From NCBI GenBank assembly GCA_963971305.1, contig OZ020308.1:26875275-26939274 (forward strand): 64,000 nt of DNA. Direction: 5' to 3'. Position 1 is the stretch's first letter, and every line of letters starts with the position of its first letter. The notes beneath the pieces are model-generated. The model ran no database searches and was not told the DNA's origin. It saw nothing but the letters and a program-made list of their open reading frames with translations. This document shows, piece by piece, positions 1 to 10,500 of this stretch. The translations under genes and the position numbers were made by a program. Source of the stretch: Arcuatula senhousia (lineage: Eukaryota; Mollusca; Bivalvia; Mytilida; Mytilidae).

Positions 1-107
1 GAAAATAATATCAATATTAAAAACGAAAGAATATGGAATATGTGCCAAAAAGACACGATCCACATATTGAAATGATATTAATAAATGTACAAAAGCAAAA
101 TTTCATT

Positions 108-149
108 GCGTGTGAAGCGCTTTTCTGGATTAACCTTCATCAGACACGC
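108..149 (-). ncRNA. Hammerhead-like ribozyme motif, 393-bp unit 1
   Basis: Read on the minus strand: GCGUGU, core CUGAUGA, a short weak stem II (GG/CC around UUAAU), GAAA, the self-complementary AGCGCU, UC, then ACACGC. GCGUGU and ACACGC pair perfectly as stem I, and cleavage would follow the UC. Stem III has no loop, as in minimal hammerheads that act as dimers. Stem II has an A-A mismatch at its base, which lowers certainty about activity. Confidence 0.7.
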
Positions 150-500
150 TAGGAGTAGAAAACTTGGAAAACCGGTAGAATATTAGATTTGATTTAAAAA
201 ATGCCAAAAAATATTACAACAATGACCAAACAGATAAATCTATCAATTTTTAAAGAAACAGCCAAACGTTGTCAAATTTTGGAAATATGTAAACTGTGTC
301 TTTCCAACACATATTCCAGTACTCGAAAATATATAAGAGCATACAACTGAAGCACGGGGAAGCTTTCTACGACCTCCACACGGCACTAAAGCCAAACTCT
401 GAAATAATATTAAAAACGAAAGAATATGGAATATGTGCCAAAAAGACACGATCCACATATTGAAATGATATTAATAAATGTACAAAAGCAAAATTTCACT

Positions 501-542
501 GCGTGTGAAGCGCTTTTCTGGATTAACCTTCATCAGACACGC
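501..542 (-). ncRNA. Hammerhead-like ribozyme motif, 393-bp unit 2
   Basis: The motif is identical to that in unit 1, 393 bp away: CUGAUGA, weak stem II, GAAA, AGCGCU, UC, flanked by a perfect 6-bp stem I. Confidence 0.7.
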
Positions 543-893
543 TAGGAGTAGAAAACTTGGAAAACCGGTAGAATATTAGATTTGATTTAAAAAATGCCAA
601 AAAATATTACAACAATGACCAAACAGATAAATCTATCAATTTTTAAAGAAACAGCCAAACGTTGTCAAATTTTGGAAATATGTAAACTGTGTCTTTCCAA
701 CACATATTCCAGTACTCGAAAATATATAAGAGCATACAACTGAAGCACGGGGAAGCTTTCTACGACCTCCACACGGCACTAAAGCCAAACTCTGAAATAA
801 TATTAAAAACGAAAGAATATGGAATATGTGCCAAAAAGACACGATCCACATATTGAAATGATATTAATAAATGTACAAAAGCAAAATTTCACT

Positions 894-935
894 GCGTGTG
901 AAGCGCTTTTCTGGATTAACCTTCATCAGACACGC
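894..935 (-). ncRNA. Hammerhead-like ribozyme motif, 393-bp unit 3
   Basis: Third identical copy of the motif. A transcript spanning units 2 and 3 would release a 393-nt monomer if both sites cleave. Confidence 0.7.
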
Positions 936-1196
936 TAGGAGTAGAAAACTTGGAAAACCGGTAGAATATTAGATTTGATTTAAAAAATGCCAAAAAATAT
1001 TACAACAATGATCAAACAGATAAATCTATCAATTTTTAAAGAAACAGCCAAACGTTGTCAAATTTTGGAAATATGTAAACTGTGTCTTTCCAACACATAT
1101 TCCAGTACTCGAAAATATATAAGAGCATACAACTGAAGCACGGGGAAGCTTTCTACGACCTCCACACGGCACTAAAGCCAAACTCTGAAATAATAT

Positions 1197-1327
1197 TAAA
1201 AACGAAAGAATATGGAATATGTGCCAAAAAGACACGATCCACATATTGAAATGATATTAATAAATGTACACCCGGTATGTGAATCGTGTCTTTATGGCAC
1301 ATATTCCATATTATTTCGTTTTTAATA
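1197..1327. repeat. Inverted-repeat junction of two 393-family fragments
   Basis: The array ends at about 1270 and is followed by part of the same repeat in the opposite orientation. 'gaatatggaatatgtgcc' (1208 on) is mirrored by 'ggcacatattccatattatt' (near 1296-1315). The arms are about 50 bp with a few mismatches and a loop of about 30 bp, so this junction could form a cruciform. Confidence 0.75.
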
Positions 1328-1330
1328 ATG

Positions 1331-1620
1331 TCATAGGGTTTTGTTTTGTCTTCCTTTACCGGATTTGACACACTGAATTGATCGTGGCAACGCGACGGGT
1401 GTGCTATAGCAAGCAGGAATTGCATACTCTTCCGGAGCACCTGAGTTCACCCTCGTCGCGTTCTTGATTGATATGCAGTTATTTTTGTGTTTCCATGTTT
1501 TACATGTTGTCTGTTTTTGTCCCGTTCTTGTTGGTGTTTGCTGGTTTTGTCTCTGCATGGCCTTTCGGACTTTTGACTTTCGGATACCCCATTGTTTCCT
1601 CTGATTCTTTGATTTATACT
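1331..1620 (+). repeat. Dispersed repeat family C
   Basis: Contains 'gacgggtgtgctatagcaag', 'tcttccggagcacctgagtt' and a run of 'ttttgtctgtttttgtccc'-like text. Relatives occur at 5040-5130, 11116-11405, 16080-16400 and, reversed, 18770-18985. No transposase or reverse transcriptase is visible in any copy, so it is non-autonomous or a fragment of unknown class. Confidence 0.7.
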
Positions 1621-2228
1621 TATTGACTGGGTATGAGGGAAACAGTTTAATCTATTTCGCCAAACGCAGTAGTTATGTCCGAGAATTAAAAATTAAATTA
1701 ACTGTTTTTCAAATACCGGTACCCAGTTAGTAAGTGTTTATTACATGTGTATATCGAAAGAACAGCACACAAAACGTGTTGGATCAAAACTAATTTAAAC
1801 AAAATGCCAGAATGTACAATATCTAGAACTGAGACATGAAATGCAATCAATTTTATTCAAAATCTCATAAAAATGCAAGAAAAAGTACTAGCGTGTTGCA
1901 TGGAAAACTCGTCCATTAAACAATAATAAAAGGTATGAATCCAAATTTAAACAATGACCAAAAAAAATGATGGGTTAATAGCGGGGCTTCATGACGTCAA
2001 AGGACAAATAGTTGTGGCGAGGGGTAATAATTTGGACACTATCGACCGGTAAATAGTTTAACGCATGATCACAAAAAGCTGTCCACTGTAAGCAGATATA
2101 TAATATAGTCAGCTCCCCTTTTCTTCATTAATACAAATTAAAAACGGAAGAATATGGAATATGTGCCAGAAAGACACTATCCACATATTGAAATGATTTT
2201 GTTGTCATTTGTACAACAGCATTTCACT

Positions 2229-2270
2229 GCGTGTGAAGCGCTTTTCTGGATTAACCTTCATCAGACACGC
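2229..2270 (-). ncRNA. Hammerhead-like motif in a lone 393-family unit
   Basis: Same 42-base motif as in the 1-1260 array (stem I GCGUGU/ACACGC, CUGAUGA, GAAA). The flanks agree with the 393-bp unit for about 100 bp on the left and about 15 bp on the right, then diverge, so this is a truncated solo copy. Confidence 0.6.
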
Positions 2271-2299
2271 TAGGAGTAGAATTGTCGTGTAAAAATACG

Positions 2300-3750
2300 A
2301 AAAAATGTCAAAACGAATACTTTTTAAACGTGTGTCCAACTGATGGATTAACAAATAATTTGAAATTGTCACTTTATGCAGTCATTCGTTCTATTATACG
2401 TCTTTTTTCATTTGTAACAGGTAGTCTTCAGGGTTACAATGATTAACTTTAAAGATAATATACAATAATTAGTTCTAATAATGCACTACAACAGAACGTT
2501 ATAACGAAATCATAGAACTTTATAAAAAATAACGTTCAATTACACTCGTAGTTATGTAATTAAGAAAATCAAGATAAACCATATATGCATGTATATACAT
2601 CTGTACATATTGTAGGTATGACCATGGATTATTTAATTGCCTTGAAACTAACATATACAGCAAACTCTTATGCTTGTGTCACAGTTAATTACAAACTATT
2701 TTGACAATTAACAATGTTATCCTCTATTCCATCTTAATATTACAGTCACGAGAATTTAAAAATCTTACTATCAAAAAAACTAATATTAGAAAGCCTTTAA
2801 TTTTGAAAATTAAATTAAAGTATTCGCAATTTAATGCTACCAGCACGATATAAACACTTAAATAGTCGGGTCTCCAAGTCGTTGATCTTTCAAGGTAAGC
2901 ACGAAAACAGGATTCATCGTACTGTCATTTCTCCAACAATAGACGATAACGAAATGTGGAAAACAACCAACATAAAGAAACGGCAATTTGAAAAAAAATC
3001 ACAATGGAAAACAGTCAGCAGTCTCCAACATGACCAGAGGTCGCTATCTTGTATTGACCCAAGACTACAAATATAATACATAAGATTAAAAACAAATCCC
3101 TAGATTATAAACGAAAAACCCATTATGGACATAGAACAAAAAAGATAGATTACAGGGACAAAAAAAAGCTATGACAAGGATTCCTAGCTTAGGACATTCA
3201 CATATAGAAAGTGGCGGGGTTAAAAAAGATTTTTTGGGACCAACCTCCCCTATAGGTAATCTTGTATAAAGCACAAAAATAACACACTCTATACGCAGGT
3301 GTTTGGGTCCAGGCTTTTCTTTTATGTTAAATGACGTGTATATAATTTTTTTTATCTCTTCTCTATACGACGTATACAGTTAAACAATAAGTTTCCCATA
3401 TTAATGTACGAATTTTGTAAAAGATTTGACAAATTTGTGGTATCGATAACCTTAATTGAGAAATGAAATTGTTTCTTACCTTATACCGCACTTCGTCGAT
3501 ATTTTTGGTGTTGGATTTTTTCTGGTTTATTGGATTTTCATTCACTTTTGGTGCTCTACATTTTCAAACTTTTTGAAGCGCATTTGATGAGTAAATAACG
3601 AAACGTGCGAATGGCAAAATTTATTCCCTGGTAACAGGTTTGATTTCGAATAATGTTTTTTTTTTATCTACACGTGAACAGCATACCTAAATACCTTTTT
3701 GATCAGTACCAACTTTTATCTATTTTTGAAAAACATGCTGGCAAAGTTGT
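2300..3750. other. Non-coding stretch within the left duplication copy
   Basis: AT-rich sequence without a convincing coding frame, splice-bounded exon, tandem repeat or inverted repeat. It is conserved in the right copy only because of the duplication. Confidence 0.5.
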
Positions 3751-3779
3751 TAGTCTTCGCTACCGTGTTGTGTTTTGTG

Positions 3780-3990
3780 TTACTACCTGAACATAAAATT
3801 GCAATGGAAGAGGGAGGATTGGTGCGCCATAAAACTTGGTTTTGAAATGCCTGTACCAAGTCAGGACCATTGCGATTTTTAATGTTTCTGGTATGTCTTT
3901 CTTTCATGTTTTGTCTTTTCTTTTAAACATTGAGATTGATAATTGAGATTGATCATCAAGGTTGGGTAATTTTGTACTTACCTTTATTTC
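3780..3990 (+). repeat. Dispersed repeat family B (mussel-type tail)
   Basis: Shares 'gcaatggaagagggagg', 'gccataaaac' and 'gaaatgcctgtaccaagtca' with 14831-15041 and 36380-36560. In all three the order and direction are the same. The words around 'cctgtaccaagtcagga' are, to my knowledge, common in mussel sequences; the element class is not evident here. Confidence 0.65.
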
Positions 3991-5039
3991 ATATTCACGT
4001 CATAAGGCATTAAAAATCTAAAACAACACTGTCTAGGGAGGACATAATTGACAACCACAAATCTGTCATTTCCTCCTTTGGCCTTTCTGTTGGTGCCAAT
4101 AATAATGATATCAGTCCTTGCATTTGATTCCTAAATTACATAAAAACGCATACAAGCATCGCTTCATTGCAGGTTATGTACCACTTTACCTTTTTCAGAT
4201 CTGTTGACTTCAATTCTGACTGCAATAAAGTCCGGTCTTCATAAATATTACGATGGTTGTTATCTAGAAATGGTGTCAATCAAATGTGGATCTTAAAGAA
4301 CTGATGTAGACTCTTAACTCTTATTTAGTTTCATCTTGCAACATCAACAAAACTTTCGATTTCTCCACACTTTGCACTTCTATTCCACATGAACCACTTA
4401 AATCTCGATTTGCATAGCTGATCAAACGCAGCTTTTTCAAAAAGAATGAAAGGGCAGGTATAAAAATCTGGAAGTCGATTAAACAAAGACTTACTTTGTT
4501 ATCAACGAATGTAAAAAAAAAGAACAAATTTACAGACGACCAAATAATCAAGTATTTGTCCAGTTTGGAGAACGTATATATTAGCAAACAATACGGATAC
4601 CGATTGACACTAATTGTGTATTTTTGCTGATTAGATTCTTTATTCATATAAAGCTTATGACCTCACTACTTTTCGTTGTACTAAATATGTCTTTTCACTG
4701 AAAATTTCTCGATTTTGGAGACTTTATCCTCAGGAATTTTTTATATATAATACACAGCGGATTCTAGGAAGTCTGCTTCATATTTAGATCTGTATCTCGA
4801 AATAGACTCTTAAGGAAAAGTTTTCACAAAGCTCTTTGAAAAACTTTCCAATAGTCAACTTTTCTTTCTTGTGAAGCAACAACTCAGCTTATGTGAATAA
4901 CGAATCACAATTGGTTCGTTATTCCAAAGCTTGTGAGATTAACATCGATTTTCTTGGCAAAGCCTCAACGTATGACATAAAAATTGCGTACGCGGGGTTA
5001 TTTTTCTCTTCACATGTTGGTTTGTCATATTCATATGGT
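3991..5039. other. Non-coding stretch, left duplication copy
   Basis: No supported gene. A minus-strand frame at 4321-4647 differs in reading frame between the two duplication copies because of small indels, which argues against coding function. Confidence 0.5.
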
Positions 5040-5227
5040 TTTATTTTGTCTGTCTTTAACGGGTATGACACACTTAGTTGACGGTTGGTAGCGCTACGGG
5101 TGTGCTATAGTAAGTACTAGGAAGTACTATTTAGAGAGAGAGGACAGAGTGACCGCCCCTTACCAAGGTTTGGTGTGAATTACCTCTGATACAAAAATCA
5201 AAAGAAAAGCTACAACAAAGATCGAAA

Positions 5228-6400
5228 ATGACGGATTCCTGGTGTGATGATTCGTTTGAACACTCTATTAGTAATTTAGACCACAAAGACACAGAAAGAC
5301 AACAAAAAACAGTAAGAATAGCAACTCCAGAAGCGCTTGACCTGACAAAAACAAACAATATGGCGACTTCATTTGCAAACATAGCGAAAAATAGAGTAAA
5401 TGTAGAAGACCAAAACATAAATACTGTAAAACCTATATTCATAAAAGAATCTGAAATCCTCGGAGATGACAAAAACATTCCAAAAGAATTCTGGCTAACC
5501 CACGTAGAAGTCTATAAAGCCATTGGACAGGTGGTACCACCACAATGCATTCGGGGAATACAAAGAGTCTATAGGGTCTGGCGAATTTACATGGACAACG
5601 AAGAAGACAAAGAAACACTACTTATAAAGGGGATAGTTCTGAGAAGCAGAAAGATACAAATGTACGCCCATAATCCCATGCGTCCACCTCAGCCAGATGT
5701 TATTATGGTCACGGTATCCAACATACCCCTTTCCGCTGACGATGGTCAAATCGAAAGAGCTGTGACCACCAGAAATGTAGAAGTTATAAGCCTTTCTCGA
5801 ACAAGACTCAGAGTGGATGGCAAACTTACTAACTGTCAGACAGGGGAAAGAACATTGACTTGCAAAAAATTTGAAACCCCCCTGCCCAGAAAACTCAAAA
5901 TAGGGAAATATATGGCAAGAATATATCATCGTGGTCAATTGAGAGATGAAGACATATTCATATGCAACAAATGCATGGAAAAGGGTCATAACATACTCAA
6001 CTGCCCAAATGATTGGAAGTGTAGAAACTGTATGGAATCAGGACACAAGATGTTGGAATGTCCAAAATACCTAGAAAAACTGAGAAACAAGACACCAGAA
6101 GAACAAAAAGATCAAGATGGAGTAGAAGAGGAAACACAAAATCCTTTACATGATTCAGCAGATGACACAGACAATAGTGAGTCAGACATAGAACCTTCTC
6201 AGTCTATACTCCAACCAGTAGAAAAGAAAAAAGAACATAAAACATCCCAGCCACAAGCCAAGAAGAAAACACAAGAGAAACCATCCTCTTCTCAGAGTAA
6301 GAAAGCAGAAAAACAGCAAAACAGAAAAAATGAGAAAGCCCAAACAGATGAAAGTAATAAGAAGAAAGAGAACAGTGATTCAAGATTAAGATTAAATTGA
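5228..6400 (+). CDS. ORF1/Gag-like protein with two CCHC zinc knuckles (non-LTR retrotransposon type)
   Basis: An uninterrupted 390-codon reading frame opening with ATG at 5228 (context aaaATGa). The middle (about residues 85-235) is compact and mixed in charge, probably an RNA-binding fold of the kind seen in L1/Tx1-group ORF1 proteins. Two zinc knuckles follow at about residues 246-280: CNKCMEKGHNILNC and CRNCMESGHKMLEC, both C-x2-C-x4-H-x4-C. The tail (about 290-390) is Lys/Glu/Gln-rich and disordered. Such proteins coat element RNA. It begins about 95 bp after the left duplication copy breaks off at 5132, so it arrived as an insertion. No endonuclease or reverse transcriptase follows on this strand. 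It may be a 3'-truncated element, a non-autonomous element, or a captured gag-like gene. Family is confident; subgroup and activity are not. Confidence 0.8.
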   Translation: MTDSWCDDSFEHSISNLDHKDTERQQKTVRIATPEALDLTKTNNMATSFANIAKNRVNVEDQNINTVKPIFIKESEILGDDKNIPKEFWLTHVEVYKAIGQVVPPQCIRGIQRVYRVWRIYMDNEEDKETLLIKGIVLRSRKIQMYAHNPMRPPQPDVIMVTVSNIPLSADDGQIERAVTTRNVEVISLSRTRLRVDGKLTNCQTGERTLTCKKFETPLPRKLKIGKYMARIYHRGQLRDEDIFICNKCMEKGHNILNCPNDWKCRNCMESGHKMLECPKYLEKLRNKTPEEQKDQDGVEEETQNPLHDSADDTDNSESDIEPSQSILQPVEKKKEHKTSQPQAKKKTQEKPSSSQSKKAEKQQNRKNEKAQTDESNKKKENSDSRLRLN

Positions 6401-7080
6401 TCGCCGAAATTGTTATATTGACAGATCAGTTAATATCTATGAGCCGAATTCTAACAAGCATATGACCCTTGAAATCAGAGGCCAACACAAATTGTTACAT
6501 GTAACTATGAAATAAATATGTTCCAGCAGAAAAAAACATGCCAACATGCACGAACACACAGCTTCGAACTTTCTAAATCACTTATTAACTGGCAAATTGC
6601 TGTCCCATCTGCTCATTAACTATGCTCGATCTCTTTGTTAATGTAAAGATTGTCCACTACATGGTGGGAGGGTTTTAAACGATTATGAGACGCAAATGTG
6701 TAGTCTGTTTTTTTTTTTGGAAGAAGCTGAATCCACACATGCGCGGGCTGTTGCTGTGAGCGTTGTTTCGTACAGCTAGAGAATGCAAAATATTTTGCTG
6801 AAAATGACACAACACTTACATTGTCATTATAATAAAACAATTGTTTACTGGTCATTCGGAAAAGAGAACACTTGTTTCTCTTCGAAACTTACCTCGGCGC
6901 TACGCGCCTCGTGACATAAATGTATTTTTATCCTCTTGAACAGTAAAGCATCGTATAATGTTAAAAACGACAGTTTAAATTTTTAAAATTCAAATATTAC
7001 CAAAATGACCGATCTGTCAGATGAGTGCAGATGTAGGTTTTCAAGTTTGTTAAAATCTTATATCCTACTGGTCTTCAAAT
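6401..7080. other. Intergenic sequence downstream of ORF1-like gene
   Basis: No ORF2-like coding sequence, poly(A) tail or target-site duplication could be recognised. From about 6960 the text begins to resemble the end of a 393-family unit ('ttctagcgtgtctgatgaag' follows at 7090). Confidence 0.5.
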
Positions 7081-7082
7081 TT

Positions 7083-7512
7083 TTCGACTTCTAGCGTGTC
7101 TGATGAAGGTTAGTCCAGACAAGCGCTTCACACGCTCTGAATGTTTGTTTTTTGTCATTCATAAAAATAATATCAAGACCCGGTATGTGAATCGTGTCTT
7201 TTTGGTACATATTCCATATTATTTCGTTTTGAATATTATTACACAGTTTGGCTTTAGTGCTGTGTGGAGGTCGTAGAAAGCTTCCCCGTGCTTATGTTGT
7301 ATGCTCTTATATATATTTCCGAGTACTGAAATATGTGTTGGAAAGTCACTGTTTACATATTAATTTTCCAGGTTTTTTTTACGTCTTCTGGTGTAAAATT
7401 GTGGCCATCTCAAATGCAGTTTACCTTGTTTAGTCATTGTTGATATATATTTTTTGGCTTTAGTGTTTTGTTTGTTTAAATCTTATATCCTATCGGTCTT
7501 TTTTGTTTTTTT
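7083..7512 (+). repeat. 393-family unit, inverted relative to 1-1260, interrupted by the LINE
   Basis: In this orientation the hammerhead-like motif comes first (7094), then 'acccggtatgtgaatcgtgt' (7178 on), 'gtggaggtcgtagaaagctt' (7264 on) and 'tcctatcggtc', matching the reverse complement of the 1-1260 units with about 80-85% identity by eye. The unit stops where the (ATT)n tail of the minus-strand LINE begins. Further 393-family sequence resumes at about 11026, so the LINE appears to have landed in or beside a retrozyme-like array. Confidence 0.75.
7094..7135 (+). ncRNA. Decayed hammerhead-like motif
   Basis: GCGUGU, CUGAUGA, stem II region, then GACA where functional hammerheads have GAAA, then AGCGCU, UC, ACACGC. 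Stem I is perfect, but the A-to-C change in the invariant GAA element predicts loss of cleavage. Confidence 0.55.
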
Positions 7513-10500
7513 ATTATTATTACATTATTATTATTACAATTCTTATATAGCGCTCCATCTATACATATATGATACTCAAAGCGCTGTACAAATTCATTTA
7601 AATAAAACAACAAAAGAAACAATGATGTATAAAGTTACAATAATACATGTTTACATTAAAAACAATAAAATGTATCTACATGAATGAATACATAGGTGTT
7701 AGGTAACTTTAAAAAAAAAATTTAAAAAAAAACTATCAGATATCCATAAAAAATGATCGAAATAAAAAATAAATAAAATCTGTCAAATCTTCTCTCTCCG
7801 TGTGTTTTCGTTCGAACAAATGGTGTCACCAATAAACATTTCTTTCCTGATATCAAGGGTCTAGAGGGATGGTACCGTTCTACAATTTCTTCTAGGTAAG
7901 ATGGTGCATTCCCAGTGAGGGCTTTAAAGACGTAAAGCAAAAGTTTGTATTGGCATCGATATGATATGGGAAGCCAGTGAAGAGACTTTAGCACAGGTGT
8001 TATGTGATCTGATTTTCGTGTTCTTGATATAACCCTCGCAGCAGTATTTTGCACTCGTTGTAGTCGTTGTAATTGACAACTGGGTAGTCCAAAAAGTAGA
8101 GCGTTTCCATAATCGAGACGGGAAGTAACCAATGAACACATTAATGTCTTACATGCATCTGTCGTGATATATTGTCGAATACGGCCGATGTTCCGAATCT
8201 GATGATAGCATGACTTTGAAATAGAGCTTATTTGTTTAGTCATTGACAGAGACTGGTCAAAGTAGACTCCTAGGTTCTTTACGCATTCAGCACTGCTGAC
8301 GATGCTACTACCAATTTGAACTGAACAGTGCTTGAGGTCTTTTATTCGATGCTTTGGCTTTGGGGCGAAAAGAATCAGCTCTGTCTTATCTTCGTTAAGT
8401 TTAAGCATATTTGCGCACATCCATTTACTAATGTCAGATAAACAAAGTTCCAGACGTTGCGAGATGTTGTTCCAGTTGTCTAGTGGCTTCGCGACTAAAT
8501 ACACCTGTGTGTCGTCTGCATAACAATGATGATACATATTATGTTGTCTACATATCTCACCAATCGGCTTTGAAAAAATACAATATAATTTAGGTCCCAA
8601 AACTGATCCTTGAGGAACTCCAAAATTTAACTCGATCTTGTCGGACAAAGTGTTTCCGATAGCAATTTGCTGAGATCGACTTCGTAGATAAGAGATTAAC
8701 CAAGACAGGGCGTATCCCGTTACTCCGAAAGACTTTTCAAGACGCACAGCTAAAATGTCGTGGTCGATTACATCAAATGCTGCAGACAGGTCGAGCATTA
8801 AGAGTACGGCACAGCAATTGTTGTCAAGAGCTACGGAAATGTCATGATGTACGCGTAGCAATGCTGTCTCGGTAGAATGATATGCCCTGTAAGCTGACTG
8901 GGCAGGTTCATATAAGTTATTTGATGTTAGGTTATTCTCCAGACGACTCTCAACAACCTTTTCTAAAATTTTGGAAACAAATGGTAAATTTGAAACCGGT
9001 CGATAGTTCTTCATGACATCTTTGTCAAGTCCTGGTTTTTTCAATAAAGGTCTTACAATAGCGCCTTTGAAACATTCCGGAACCGCACACTCATGAAACG
9101 ATGTGTTAACGATATTGGTTATGGCGAGAGACAGATTGTCCACGCATGATTTTAGCACTGATGTTGGAAGTGGATCTAACTCACATGACTTGCAAGGTGC
9201 CTTTGAAATGATTTTCTTAATCTTCTCAACAGACGCTGGTGAAAAAGAAGTTAGAGCGTTGCCTTCGAACGTAGTGTCAGCAGAGAAAGGATCAACAGCG
9301 TCAGATTCCTCGTTCGCTTTTGACAAGTTTGTTCTGATCGTTTCTATTCTACCATGAAAGAAGGACCCAAAACGGTCGGCCAATTCGAATTCACTCCTAT
9401 GCGTAGGTAGAATAACCATATTTGTGTTGCCAAGCAGATTGTTGGTTAGTTTGAAAAGGCGTTTATGGTCGTTTCCAAGTTCATGAATTTTATTTGAGTA
9501 GTATTCAGCCTTTGATTTTTGAAGAAGGCGACTGGTTTTGAAACAATGTTCTTTGTATATTTGTCTATCAACATGGAGTGTAGACTTTCTCATCTTCCGT
9601 TCAGCTCTGCGGCGTTCTTTTTTAGAAGCCCGGATTTCATCCGAATACCATTCAGTGTTTGGGCGTGATGTAACCTGCTTCGTTTGTACCGGGGCATGTT
9701 TATCAAGTAACCGATGCAACACAGAGTTATATTCACATACTTGGGATTCTGTTGAACTTGATGCACTTAGCTCCACCGACAGAGGAGAGTCGTTCAAGTC
9801 GGATATAAAGCTATCGATATCGATGTCATTACACTTGCGGAATGTAAGAGTCTTCCTTGGCTTTTGTGGTTTTACCGTATTAACAGCGCATTTTATCGCA
9901 AAATGGTCTAGTTTGGAAGTACCATCTGAGTCACAGATTGGTGTGTCTTCGATACTAAGCGGCCCTAAAATTATATGGTTGTTTTCTCTTGTAATGAGAA
10001 CAACAAGAGTGTGACCGTGGACATGTGTCGCTCCAACAACGTGTTGTTTCAAACCATGATCGTGAATAGTATCTAAAAACTTTCGGCCATCGCTATCGCT
10101 GGGATCATCAATATGAAAATTCAAGTCTCCAGTGATAATTATATCTTCCGTGATATTACCAACATGGTCGAGAAAATCTTGCCATTCGTCAAAAAATGTG
10201 GATGTTTTAAGTTGGTTCCGTTTGGATGTTGGAGGACGGTAGATGACGAAAAGGAGAAATGTGCGGTTGCTAGCTGTAACCCTGCACTGTAGCATTTCAA
10301 AATGTGTGATGGCGCTTAATCCTTTGCACTGAAATGGTTTGACGGCAATGCTAGATTTATGAATGACGGCGACTCCTCCACCTCTACGATTTATACGAGA
10401 CAAATGTTGAATACTATATCCTGCGGGGACTAGTTCTGATATAACTGAATTGTCAGTAGAATCCCCTAGCCATGTCTCCGTAGCTGCAAATATATCCGTG

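Larger units (their letters stand above)
1..1260 (-). repeat. 393-bp tandem repeat array (retrozyme-like, about 3.2 units)
   Basis: The same sequence recurs with an exact 393-bp spacing; for example the block 'tcatcag' lies at 137, 530 and 923. Copies differ at only a few bases, so the array is young or homogenised. On the minus strand each unit carries a hammerhead-like motif. Related single units occur at about 2150-2300, 13020-13180 and, inverted, at 7083-7512. Unit length, tandem layout and ribozyme content match metazoan retrozymes (inference). The 71-codon reading frame repeated in each unit is a by-product of the repetition, not a gene. Confidence 0.9.
1270..5132 (+). repeat. Long direct duplication, left copy
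   Basis: This stretch matches 11055-16180 almost base for base. The coordinate offset is 9785 up to 2156, 10880 after a 1,095-bp gap, then 11053 falling to 11048. Differences are single bases and small indels apart from two insertions present only in the right copy. Homology stops sharply after 'gaagtactattt' at 5132. It may be a recent segmental duplication or two haplotypes placed side by side by the assembler. No convincing host gene was found inside; the short reading frames are not conserved in character. Confidence 0.9.

Noticed and set aside
243..1244. 71-codon reading frame repeated three times in the 393-bp array
   Set aside because: It exists because the DNA unit is repeated; it has no protein motif and lies antisense to nothing conserved. 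The structured signal in the unit is the hammerhead-like motif.
4321..4647. 108-codon minus-strand frame with a counterpart at 15372-15695
   Set aside because: Small indels between the two otherwise near-identical copies shift the frame, so it is not under coding constraint.
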